A DNA stretch of 64,000 nt, taken from the NCBI GenBank assembly GCA_012845835.1, contig JABAKD010000029.1, forward strand, positions 13,799,892-13,863,891, given 5' to 3'. This stretch comes from Undaria pinnatifida. Lineage: Eukaryota; Sar; Phaeophyceae; Laminariales; Alariaceae. The translations under genes and the position numbers were made by a program. The notes beneath the pieces are model-generated. The model was not told where the DNA came from and did not search any database. It was given only the letters and a program-made list of their open reading frames with translations. This document shows, piece after piece, positions 44,750-55,800 of this stretch (positions within the stretch are counted from its first letter, which is position 1; each line of letters opens with the position of its first letter).

Positions 44750-45691
44750 TCAACGTCGGTGTGCATCATCGTCGCCAAGTTGGCCAAGTTCAGGGTTCAA
44801 ACCGCCATTCGCAGTAATGAAAGGATGCTTGCAATGCTTGAAGGAATGGTTGTCTTCGTGGCTGTTGAGGCAAAGCCCCCAGTTTTTCTCGGAGGGCGTC
44901 AGCGCGAGGTGAAAGGAGGCCGCTCCAAATGGGAGGGTCGTCTGTTTTAAACGAGGCAATAACCGCGAAAACTTCTGCGTAATGATGCTCTTCTAGTGGC
45001 CAGCAGTTCGATGTGTGGTCAAGTCAAGGGTCAGATGAATCATCGATGGGCATGACAGTTGAATGATGGCTCGATCCCACGAAAGCGACTGGGACGGCAC
45101 TCGGCCCTGGCCGCGCCCATGATCGGTGGGCCGGGGTCCTGACGGGGCGGATGACCGCGCTCCCGTCGAAGAAAAAGGGAGAGGAAAAATGTTTCACCAC
45201 CGTTGACGGCAGGTGTCTTATTATGCGCTCAATCACTAAAATCCCGCCACATAGCATCCAACGAGGCGTATGGCTGCGGGTCCGTTGCCGTCGAACCAGG
45301 GTACAACGCAGGCAGGAGAGCCGGAAATCGCTCATTCGCCGCCACCCGAACTACCTCCAACACCACATCCGTCCCCGGAGACAAAACACGCTCACTCCCC
45401 GTAGAGGTCGGCACAAGTACGCGAAAGTCCCGACTGAAATCAGAAGAAGGCATTCCGTTACACATTCCAAAAGTATGCAACTTAGTGTAGCCCTCCTCCG
45501 TGTCAACCCCGTCGAAGTGCGTCATCAGCAGACGCAACAGGAGGTGAAAGCCTCAGGCCCAGATGCTCCTCCTGCCACAGCTCTTGACACCTCTTGCCTG
45601 CTACCACGGCGACCTCGCTGTGGTCGTCCGTGCTCGAGAATGCGGCAGGTTCTAGAGCCTTTTCTGCCGCCCCTCGCCACACCGGCGGCAC
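44750..45691 (-). pseudogene. Decayed gag-like sequence, antisense within the LTR element
   Basis: On the minus strand 45537-45229 reads MRLLMTHFDGVDTEEGYTKL and continues SSDFSRDFRVLVP, VLEVVRVAANERFPALLPAL and LDAMWRDFSD. A TGA follows, after which AHNKTPAVNGG continues in frame. Further on, 44872-44831 encodes CLNSHEDNHSFKHC, a CCHC zinc knuckle spacing (C-x2-C-x4-H-x4-C) with the second Cys replaced by Ser, in another frame. These look like capsid and nucleocapsid relics broken by a stop and a frameshift. The orientation is opposite to the LTR, primer-site and polyadenylation signals. Assignment is by eye. Confidence 0.45.
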
Positions 45692-45907
45692 GCGGCAGGT
45701 TTTGATGGGTGACTTTTGCCTTGTTGTAGGGTCTGCGTTTCCTTCAACTAATTTTCTTTGCGTGTTCCTGGCTCCATAGCCAGATCGTTAGAGGTGTTGG
45801 AGTGGGTTTTGAGGAGCCGCATCTTCGACTCATGGTCTAGTTTGTAGAACCGGAGTTCCCCCGAATCTCCCATATTTCTGCATACGCGGCTCATCAGGGT
45901 GGGCTAG

Positions 45908-46177
45908 TGTTAAAGTACGGCCTCAAAAGGCCTGTAATAATCCAAACTTGAGATCAATTGGATGGGTTTCGTATGATAAGGTTGGCGTTATATATTCGGG
46001 AAAGTTAGGAAATAGATCGGAGGCACGTGCCTCCGATCTCAGAAGCTATCCGAGGCTCTGGTGGAATCGAATAAAGCTACGTCTCTACGAAGGCAAAGAA
46101 GTTGAGTACCCTCCGAGGACCTGCTCAATTGGCAAACCTGCAGGGGGCACTCTGCATTCCCACCCAATAACCTTACA
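45908..46177 (+). repeat. Right LTR of the 42-46 kb element
   Basis: Begins TGTTAAAGTACGG and ends TAACCTTACA. Carries GAATAAAGC in place of GAGTAATGC in the left copy. Confidence 0.75.
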
Positions 46178-46802
46178 AACACCTTAACAGTGGTACAGAC
46201 AACACCAAAATGGTGGTACTGGAGGCGTGAGTGATACGCCGGAAAGCTGAACCGGGGGGCAACAGTGGAGTACTCCTACAAGCTATCTGGGTACAGTACC
46301 AAGAAAACCGGAAGAAATAAGTGGTGAGGTCACCTAGCCAAGGCAATTCGCAAACAAGGACTAGACTGAAACGAAACTGAAACGTAGACACAGAAAAACG
46401 GCAGGTACTATCGGAAGCCGGAAAGAGAGTCGACATATGACACCTTGAGAGGCTAACAAATAACGAGAGCAATGCCAGCAAACGTAGCGAGGCTATTCCA
46501 CCATAACAAATCAAGCCAAAAATGGGGTCAACAAGAAGATACTCGTTCAGTTCGGAGCAGCAGCGCTGGAAATGTCTAGCCCCAGAAAGAATGTAGGGAA
46601 CAGAGAAGACCATACGAATAAAGCCGCAGCTAGGTACTACGTCGGGAACGCGGGGTCGCTAACGTGGAGGAACCCTGAAAAGGTAACCGAGAAAAATACA
46701 CGGAAAAACAGGAAGTTGGCAAATCGTGTCATAGCAACGTACTGCAGCCTGGCAAAAAAAGGAAGGTCCATAGCAAGGGACCTTGAAAGGCTACTTTAAG
46801 AA

Positions 46803-47162
46803 AACGAGCAACACTAAAAAACTAGGTACGTAGCGAAGGCATTCCTCCGAAGCGATTTCGCCGAAATAACATGAAAGGGGGTCGACAGAAAATGACCTAA
46901 ACGAGCTGCGAAGCCAAACTGGGGTCAAAACGTGCGATCGATGCGACAGGTACGCCAACAAGTCAAGAGAGAAAAAACGAGCAACACTACTAGTCCAGAC
47001 TCTAGATACGTAGCGAAGGCGTTCCTCCGAAAGCGATTTCGCCGAAAACATAATAACATGAAAGGGGGTCGAGAGGGAACTATATGGGCTGCGAAGCCAA
47101 ACTGGGGTCAAAGCGTGGGACCGATGCGACAGGTACGCCAACAAGTCAAGAGAGAAACGGGG
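46803..47162 (+). repeat. ~178 bp tandem duplication
   Basis: Two units (46803-46976 and 46977-47162) share ACGAGCAACACTA, TACGTAGCGAAGGC.TTCCTC, GCGATTTCGCCGAAA, CATGAAAGGGGGTCGA and GCGACAGGTACGCCAACAAG. The long minus-strand frame across it is repetitive and probably a by-product. Confidence 0.75.
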
Positions 47163-47351
47163 GCCAAGAGGGGACGGCCTGTGGACTGCACAGTCAGGAT
47201 GGGCTGTAAAGCCACGATTAAGGCCGGTGTCGTTAAACCCTCTGGGCACGTACCGGTATGCCGGAACGAAACAGGACAAAGTGGTCGGGCACTCCATTAC
47301 AACTTGCGACGATTGCGCGGGGAAGGGCGTATTCATGCCTCTGCCTACTAG

Positions 47352-47518
47352 ATATCACTTTAGGCGAAGGCCTCAGCTGGCCCCTAGAAATAGACGCTGT
47401 GGAGCTGTGGGCAGTGGACGGTGGATCGATGGACTGCAAAAAGATCGACAAAAAGAACAGAAAAAGATCGCAAGATCGCTCAAAAACTAAAATATCGCTT
47501 GCCAGCCCCCATAACTAA
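47352..47518 (+). CDS. Possible C-terminal exon, TLDc-like (weak)
   Basis: After an acceptor-like CTACTAG the frame reads ITLGEGLSWPLEIDAVELWA then VDGGSMDCKKI and a basic tail to TAA at 47516-47518. TLDc domains end with a short hydrophobic strand of the form F.I..vEvW after a T.gn..L. turn, which this resembles. No other exon of such a gene was found nearby and the surroundings are repeats. A fragment, or coincidence, is possible. Confidence 0.25.
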
Positions 47519-49769
47519 GTGCCTCCATTTCTACACGAAACCCTCTTGAAGATTGAAGCAAAGAAGCAAAGCCGCACGCAATTCATCACTTTTGTTCTCG
47601 CACCCAGCACAGCAACCATCCATGGTGACAACACGAGCGAGTGTTGGTAGGAATGGTTCTCGTGCCGAGGTGAGACCTGCTTCGTCGACCGTCTGAACTG
47701 GCTCTTGGCCTCGAGTTTTGGCTGTCAAAATGCTCTTCTTGAGGGATCGTTCTGATTGCTATTCGTTGTTCCGCACAGGAACAAAGCAGATTATGATACA
47801 CCAGCAGCGAGCACGGTAGCAGTAGTACTGCAAGTACAGCAGTACACCGGGCACGCTATCACAGTCAAACGTATGTCGCACGCGTCCCATCCCACCGCAT
47901 CCTCTTCCTCCCCCTCTTGCCTGCTCTCGCCTACTGTAGCACGTAAGGTGGCGGAAGCTGCTTGCCATTCACTCGCAAACCCAGCGGCAAGGATCTGATT
48001 TTTTTATGGGGAATTTTTGGCCGGTGCATGCTGGTGGTATCGCGGTTCGGTGTGACCGATGATGGTTGTACCGATTGAAAAAATGGCGTCATCGTCGTCA
48101 TCAGTCTTGTACCGGCATCATATGTATTTCGTCATGTCGTACTGCATCAATACCTGCACTGCGTGGTGCACCGGTATTGCATACCTGGTACGCGTGGTCT
48201 ACATCCCTTGCATGCGAGTACGCTATTAATCGGATGTGGCATACATTAGGTGGTGGGTGGCACCGCGTTGCGCTTCTGCTGCTGCTGCTGCTACGCTGCT
48301 GCTGCTGCTGCTGCTGCTGCTCTGCGGGATGTAGCGGGCGGAATCGATGCTATAATAACACTGCTCTACGACATGTCTACGTACGACACACATTACACTG
48401 ACTGTCCGCTGTCTACCGGTACCGTACTCTGCTGGCGGTGTACATGAACAGCACTGCTGATCGCGATTCACCCCAGTTGCGTTCGGTCGACGATCGAGAT
48501 GCATACGCTGTACACCTCTACATTTGTACCCTTTGGGGGGTCATGTGAACCGACAACGCAAAGGAGAGGTGCGGTCTTGTCGCGGTGTGGGCCTGCAGCA
48601 CACAAGTATGATGATTCATGTCACGTATGATAGCATCCAATACGCGGGTGTCGTACATTTTGATCGACATTTGAGGCACCATCCCCTACCCTTAGGGCCC
48701 GAATTAACGAGGAACTTGCCAAATCGAATTTCGATTTTTTTTTTATAATTTCATGAAAAATACACGAAAAATTCAACTTTGGTTCTTATCAAAGAACGGC
48801 GCAGTGCGTTCTAGGAAGGAAAAAAAATAAAAAAAAACGCAAAAGGGTCAACGAACACCCGTGGGCAACGACCGAGGCGAGCGATGGCTCGCGTCCTCCC
48901 CGGAGCGCCGCGGCTAGCGGCAGATTGTTTTTGCCGGCAGCGGCTTGGAGGCTATGGCTCTAGGCGTCTCTTGGATGGGCTGGCGCCACCCCGCCGCCCC
49001 ACACGGGCAGCAGCGACGGGGATATAGCGGTCGAACTTCTGAGCGAAGTCATCATGTGGTAGTTGGTCGTGTAACTTTCGAGGTGCAGGGCGACGAAAAA
49101 CTGGGTTTGCGGCGGTCTCGGTTGTTTTCGAAGCGTCGCAGGCGGTCTACGCTGTGCTAAGGGCCTTCGGAGGCCGCGCTGCGGCTGCTCCGGTGGTCCT
49201 ACCTCTCGCAACGGTGGCCTCTCGCCTCTCAATCAGCCGACCACATGGCATCAATGCGCGTGGCCGGCTTCGGTTACACAGAACAAGCCATGTCTAGGTG
49301 GACAATCTCCCTAAATTGAATTTCGATTTTCGACTAAATTCGACCGAGAAAGTCTTTTTTTACTTCTTTGTTGAATTTTGATTTTTCGTAATAATTCTGA
49401 GAATGCCTGCTTGGTGATTTATTTTTTGACCAATCAGATGCAAATTAAATCCAATTCTATAAAAAAAAAATCGAATTTTGATTTGGCAAGATCCTCGTTA
49501 ATCTGGGCCCTCACGTAGCTGCCCGCTTTTTGTTGGTGTGGTTGATGCTCATTTGTAGTCACCACGCTTTCCGCCTGTAGTGTAAAAGGGGGTGCTGCTG
49601 GCCCCTGTGTGTACACTCATCACAACGACGCCTACAGGGTACCGGTATATGATCCGAGTATACACTACACCGTTACCCATCCATCCACCCTACCCAACCC
49701 AACCCAACCATACCAAACCAAGCCCAACCCAATCCCTAACCCTCACCCTACATACCCTAACCGTTCCAG
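47519..49769. other. Upstream of the LRR gene, no exon recognised
   Basis: Contains a CTG/GCTGCT run (48280-48320), AT-rich TCGAATTTTGATTT-type segments (48700-48800, 49310-49490) in inverted arrangement, and at 49675-49769 an ACCCAACCC/CCCTAACC tract that ends as the polypyrimidine tract of the LRR exon. The 5' end of the LRR gene should lie in or before this stretch. Confidence 0.45.
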
Positions 49770-49892
49770 GCGGCAGTTACCTGCTACAACGAGGAAAATG
49801 CCTCCACCTCTCTAGCAGAAGACGACTTAATTGACATGCTGGACGATAATGATGACGTCAAGGCCTACCTCAGGAATTGCCGAGCATATCAG
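49770..49892 (+). CDS. LRR gene exon 1 (first found)
   Basis: 41 codons after CCGTTCCAG: AAVTCYNEENASTSLAEDDL then IDMLDDNDDVKAYLRNCRAY. Acidic, probably helical. The donor is TATCAG/GTGCCA with a 13-base G-run just inside the intron. Phase 0 both sides. Confidence 0.55.
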
Positions 49893-52800
49893 GTGCCACT
49901 GGGGGGGGGGGGTCAAATGTGGAAGCTTTTTTGGGAAAATTATTGGGGGAAGGAAGGGCAGAGGAAGTATGTGTGTGAGAGCGGGGGGGGGGGGGAGGTG
50001 GAGAGAAGACGTCTAGCATATTCTTAACGCTGTTCATGGAGAGCAATGCATATTTTGTGTAGTGTAAATCTATGTAGGTCTACTCTATCTACTGCATACC
50101 GGATGCTATATATCTACAACAGTGTACACTACTCTACTGCCTGCTTATATCTACAGTATCTACTGTTGTTCTATTACTGTATTGTTTTATCCAAACGACA
50201 ACAGCGGCGTATTTCTCCTTGTCTGCCTGTCTGTCTGTCTACCTGCCTGTCTCCACCTCCATGTCTAACTTGCCTCTGTCTCTATTTACCCATGTCTGTA
50301 TGTCCGTTTGTATTGTCTTTCTGTCGATCTCTCTTCCTGTCTCTCCGTCTGTCTATCGGTATATCTGTATTTCTGTCTACCTGTCTGCTGTTCATTATTA
50401 TGTTTCCCTATACTATGTATATCTCCGTTTTCCTGTCTCCGTTGTTCCGACTGCTGTCTGTGTCTATCTCTCTGTCCGTGTGTCTATCTGTGTCTATCTG
50501 CCTGCCAGTCAGTCTGTCAGTCAGTCTGTCGATCTGTCACACTCTCTGCCTCTCCAGGTCTCCGTATATCTCTCTCTTCTTTTCCCTCCTGCGCTTTCTC
50601 GACTCCCTCTTTTCTAGATGCCCGTGGATCCTAGCGTGGTGATCTCATTGAAGACGCAATGGGACGTTTTGCAGCCAACGGAAGCATTCTCGGAAGGGTC
50701 CATGCTGCCGCTCTCCGGCGTGTTGGACAACAACAAGTATATCAAGTAAGGAGGCGTTGCTGCTCCGGAACGGGTACTCCGTGGTTTGCTTGCCTTAGTC
50801 AGTTGATCATAGATCACACATCCCTTTCGAGATGGAGCATCGGTTGCACAAGGGCAAACATGTGAACAACGCCAACTAGCGCATTTAAGTCAGAAGGCAG
50901 AATACCAGGCGGGGGAGGGGGTCCTGAATACCAACATAGGCCAACAAGCATACCAAGTGAGACGGCAGTGTTACCACGAGGGGGTGGCTTGGACACCAAC
51001 AAACACATCACGCATAAACCAAAGATCACATAAAAGAGGCATTATTTCTAGGGGGCGAGGGGAGGACGTGTACCCATTTCATGCATGGCCGTAGTCGGGT
51101 GACCATATACCCTCGCATCGCTACGATGCCGGGATAGAGCTCTACGGGTTTTCACCGACCAGGCAGACACCGCGTGCACCAAGTGCGAAGCGCCGTGAGG
51201 TGGCCGGCGAGTCGCATGAAGGGTGAGCTGCATCCTAGATAGAACCAGCTGTGAGATGGATTTCCGCACTTCTTGCGTACGTTCTTGCATGGAGAACAAC
51301 TTCAAATGTTCATTTTATTTTCCTGGTGTGGGAACGGGGAGGGGTCTTGGGCACGAACAAGCATATCAAGTATGATGTATTTCTGGGATGGGGGGGGGCA
51401 ACAGGGCAACAGGGGATAATTTGCAGAGAACGCACCACGCCCCATGCAGTACAGAGGGATTAAGACTTAAGACAGCTCGATTTAGGAGATATTCCGATTT
51501 AAGAGAGGTCAAAATGCTTGGCGCGGGCATACTGAAAGCCATGTATTACCCATTCCGATTTAAGATGAGTACAATAACCGGTTCAAGATAGGTCTACTTA
51601 GCCTGAAACGCCCCACTCTTAAATCGCAGCCCCCACATTCCGATTTAAAAAAAGTACAAACGCAAAAAACGGCGCGCTTCGGACGCCTTGTTGTTTCCCT
51701 TTTTCTCAATGGGCTGCGCCAAGCGAAGGTCGTAGATGGTATCCACCGAAACCGTTGCATTCATGGTGGTTTTTATAAAAAATATAAAACGTCAGCTGTG
51801 AGTACGACCGACTGAATGGTTGAAACTCAACTTTGCGAGCTGCGTGGTACATGTGTATTTTATTTTATGATATGGTGTTTGTGTATTAAACCTACGATAT
51901 GGTTGCTGATACACAGTTAGTTGCACAAGTTTTACGGAAGGTATGGTGGTTAAAAATCGCCGCTTTCGTCCCAGACTCGTCGGAGCACCACTTGTAGAGG
52001 TACCTGGTAGGTGTGAACGGCATGCAGTTGATGTGGTGCCTTTCTGCGCTGCTGCTGTTTGGGCCGGTTGCTGGTCAACGGAAGCGCGGGTTTCTTTTGG
52101 GGTGTGCTATTGTAACTAAAGACACGTCCGACGATCAAGCAGCATCCTTCTCAACTGGACCGGTAAAATTGATCACGTCTTGGACATTGTAGAATTATTA
52201 GTTGCGGACTATTAATAGCTGACTTTGCACTTTTTTTCAACACCACCAAGAATGGTCTGGCAAAGAGTTAACCGACACGGACCACCACGCCGTAGTAAAT
52301 CGCGGGTGTTTTGTTTTGGTCGTGGATGTTATAACCGCAGGTACGTGTACCTTCCGCATGCAGCAGTAGGTACCGGAACCGGTTCGTGGGTGGGTTGTGG
52401 GTCTGTGGACGGGTGAGAATGGGTGGTTAACACGTTATTGTACTCCGCTGGAGTTGCAACGTACTCATGATGATAGCATTTTCAAGATAAGGAGTCGAGT
52501 GCTGACCAATCGCCTCTGTTTGCTGGTGTACGTACCAGCTGGCTGTACTGCTGTACTGCTGTAGCACATATCGGTTGGAGTGTTTGGTGGTAGAATGGGC
52601 TGGTCGGTTGGCTGGCGGTTGGGCGGGTGGGTGGGTGGCGGTCGTTTCGTGCGTGGGTGAGTGCGTCCGTGCCTGTGGGAGGTGGAGCTGGTATTTTCTA
52701 TGGTACGACCTTGGTACAACAGCATGGTTTTGTTCTCTCCGCTATATAACCGGCCTGCTCTGGCGAAGTTCGAGTACGAAACAACGCATTCGTTTGCTGC

Positions 52801-55800
52801 TGTACTGCTGTAGCATGGTGGGTGGGTTGGTTGGTAGGGGTGGCTTGGTCGGTGGGTGGGTGTGTTGTGCGGTACGTGGGTGGTGTTTTGTCGGTGAACT
52901 GGGAACGGATGTCGTGTTGGTGCAGTTGCTGTGTTGTGCGTTTCTTCCCTTCCTTGCTGCCGAACACTGAGGTTGTGCGGTGGGTTCGTTCTGTTCGAGA
53001 ATCAAGTTGCGCTGAATTCAGCAAGTTGAATCTGCATCCACTCTATTCTTGAGTATGATGAGATGATAGTCACTGAACTTGCTGAACCGGTATGGCGGGA
53101 CTGGGGGGTATCCCCGAGGGGAAGCTCCCGCCACGCGCGCCTCGCCCCCTGATTGGCCGAAGAGGAGCGAGGGGGGGGTCCCTCGGCCAATGGGATTGGG
53201 GCTCGGAAAACGGCAGGGATGAAAGCCATACTTCGAAATATGCCTAATGTATTATAATGATCGGTTTAAGAGAGGTCTACTTAGCCTGACGATACTCTCT
53301 CTTAAATCGTAGCCCCCCCATTCCAATGTAAGAAAAGTACAACAACCGTCTTATAAAAGTCTACTTAGCCTGAAACACGCCTCTCTTAACATGGTAGCCC
53401 CCCTATTCCGATTTAAGCAAAGTACCAGGTACCGGTTTAAGAGAAGTGCGATAACCGGTTTAAGAAATGTCCGCTTAGCCAATTACACGCTTCTCTTAAA
53501 TCGTAGCCCCCATGAATTCATTTATGCCGATACTATCATATCTGAGTGTTATGCGTTAATGTTTCTGTTTCAACAGGAAGCTAAGGTTACGAGGAACGGG
53601 TTCTACAAAGCGTCGAGCGTCGGCGGGCAACGGAAACTCCAACGTTCGCATCCTCCGCTCCATTCTGTCGAAGAACGATACCGTGGAGACCCTCGATCTA
53701 AGGTAAGCCAGAGGCCTTCGTCTCTCCCCAATCAAACGTGTCTTCGATAGGGATACCAAGTTTTGGGGGTCAAATGTAGTAAAACTACCCCTCGATGTGA
53801 GGTAAGCGGCGGGTGTTGCTCGTGCTCTATTCTAGCGCAACGTTTTGGTAGGTGCTATTGTGCTGTTAGTATTTCGGAGGGCAATAGTAAATCGGAAACT
53901 ACAATGTGCGCAAAAACAAACCATTTTCCTCTGTTGTGCTAGCCGTGTGTGATATGTGGGGTCCTGATCACTACATGCTATGTACGTTTTTTATCATCAC
54001 TTTTACGTTCTAGCTCAACCCGTAAGATTTGTTTTTGCCCTCAGCCACCCCCCGGACAAGCCGTGGCCACCCAGGTGTCTTCCTTCCCCCCCCCAGATGC
54101 TTGCAGCTATAATTCATCGAAGAGCAACGATGCGGGCTATGACAGAGGTAGCGCTTTTGGGACCAATCATATATGAATGGCACGGAGTCTCAACAAAGAG
54201 GTACTGCAAGATAACGTTTGTAACATCAGTAGCACCAAGCGTTCGAATATATACCTTAGATACCCTAGACAAGACAATGGCTATTGGGTTGCACACCATC
54301 GTTTATCAAAAAATAGTTTTTAGGTTGATTTGTGGAGCTCCTTAAGCGACCACCGCTGCTATCGGGCGGGGGTCGAAATAAGCTACACCGAAGAATTCAT
54401 ACGCTTTCATCGATCCGGAACGTTACATAGTTGCATCTTGACCCCTATTTCTCTCCGCAACAGCGGTAGCGGTAGGTAGTGTTGGCCAATATACAATAGT
54501 GTCAAGTAGCACACAGCAGTGCTAGTACGATTTGCTTCAGCTACGATATACCCGGTATACGCGTACCAGTTGTTGGTTTGTTGAATTTTTTCCTTGGACT
54601 CGTGTTGCGATAGAGAATAGAGGTAGCAGTTTTTGTGTAACCTGACTGTTTTCTGAACGGCGGGTCTCCTCAACCTATTTAATACTATTATTACTAATTA
54701 TAAGAAAATCGTCAGAAGAGAAGTCAACCCATTATTGTTTTGGAATATTATTACGTTTTTTTGGTATACTTAGGCCATGGTTTTGTTGATTACAAGAACA
54801 CGTTCAGTTCACTCAGAATGAGTTTTTGCCTTAGAGAAGTATATAGTACAGAGAAGTGTATATTAGTAGTATAGAGATACTATTTATAGTATAGAGGCCC
54901 TCGAACGAGGAGCATGAAAAACAAAAACAATGAACCTCTACAGTAGCATGTGTGTTGGGTGTGATACTCTTCCGCTGTCCCGCTCAAGACTGACTGGAGC
55001 CTGTCCTGTGACCACGGACTTGATTGTGACGATGATGACTTGATGTGAGAACAACTAGAACAACATAAAGAGCAATAGCAAACGGTGGTACAGCAGTGCT
55101 GCTGGTAGGATTGAATATAGGGCCTATTTATTACTGTCTGTATGGTAATACTATTGTGTAGCACAGTCCTGACGGCGCCCTAGGTATATCGGCGCAGTCA
55201 GCACTCTCGCGCGAGCAGGGACATGATTAAACGGGATAGGATGGGATACAATGGGATGGGATGGGATGGGATATAGGATATAATGGGGTTATATGGGATG
55301 GAATAGGGTGGGATTGGATACGGTGGGAGGGGATGGGGTGTGAAGGGATTAGACGGATGCGATTAGATGGGATAGGATGGGATGGGGAAGGATGGGACAG
55401 AACGGGATAGAATGGTATAGGATATAATATGATGTGATAGGATTTGATGAGCTGGGATGAGATACTATAGATGAAATGAAATGGGATAGGATGGGATGGA
55501 ATAAGCTGGGATAGGATGAGAAGAATTCGATGGGATTGGACAAGGTGGGATGGGAAAAATATGGACGGGATGGGATGGGATGGTGGTAGGATAGAATTAG
55601 GTGGGATTGGATAGAATAGGACAGGGTGGGGTGGGTGGGGATGATGTGAGGTGGAGTGGGATGGGATGAACTGGGATGGGCTGTCCGAGGCACAGCCCAC
55701 CATCGACCCTCCCAAAAAAAAATCCCGCGCCGTCTCCACTATCCACTGGGATCTGGTTATTCTCGCGGGTTTTTCCCTTCTGTTGTCTCTTCCTGTGGTA

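Larger units (their letters stand above)
42527..46181 (+). mobile_element. LTR retroelement, 3.65 kb, non-autonomous
   Basis: Two 270 bp direct LTRs (42531-42800 and 45908-46177), both TGTTAA...CCTTACA and about 88-90% alike by eye, flanked by an AACA target duplication (42527-42530, 46178-46181). Plus-strand signals: primer-binding-type TGGCGTCGTCGCAG two bases after the left LTR, a short purine-rich tract (CAGGGTGGG) before the right LTR, and AATAAA inside the right LTR. The interior encodes no integrase or reverse transcriptase that I can see; it has a ~220 bp tandem repeat and gag-like relics on the minus strand. The LTR divergence indicates an old insertion. Confidence 0.75.

Noticed and set aside
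46791..47336. A 181-residue minus-strand frame with internal repeats
   Set aside because: Its repeats (RFSLDLLAYLSHRSH) follow the 178 bp DNA tandem duplication, and no domain is recognised.
50046..50642. Long Cys/Leu/Ser-rich frames suggesting a membrane protein
   Set aside because: Produced by the CTGT microsatellite in LRR intron 1.
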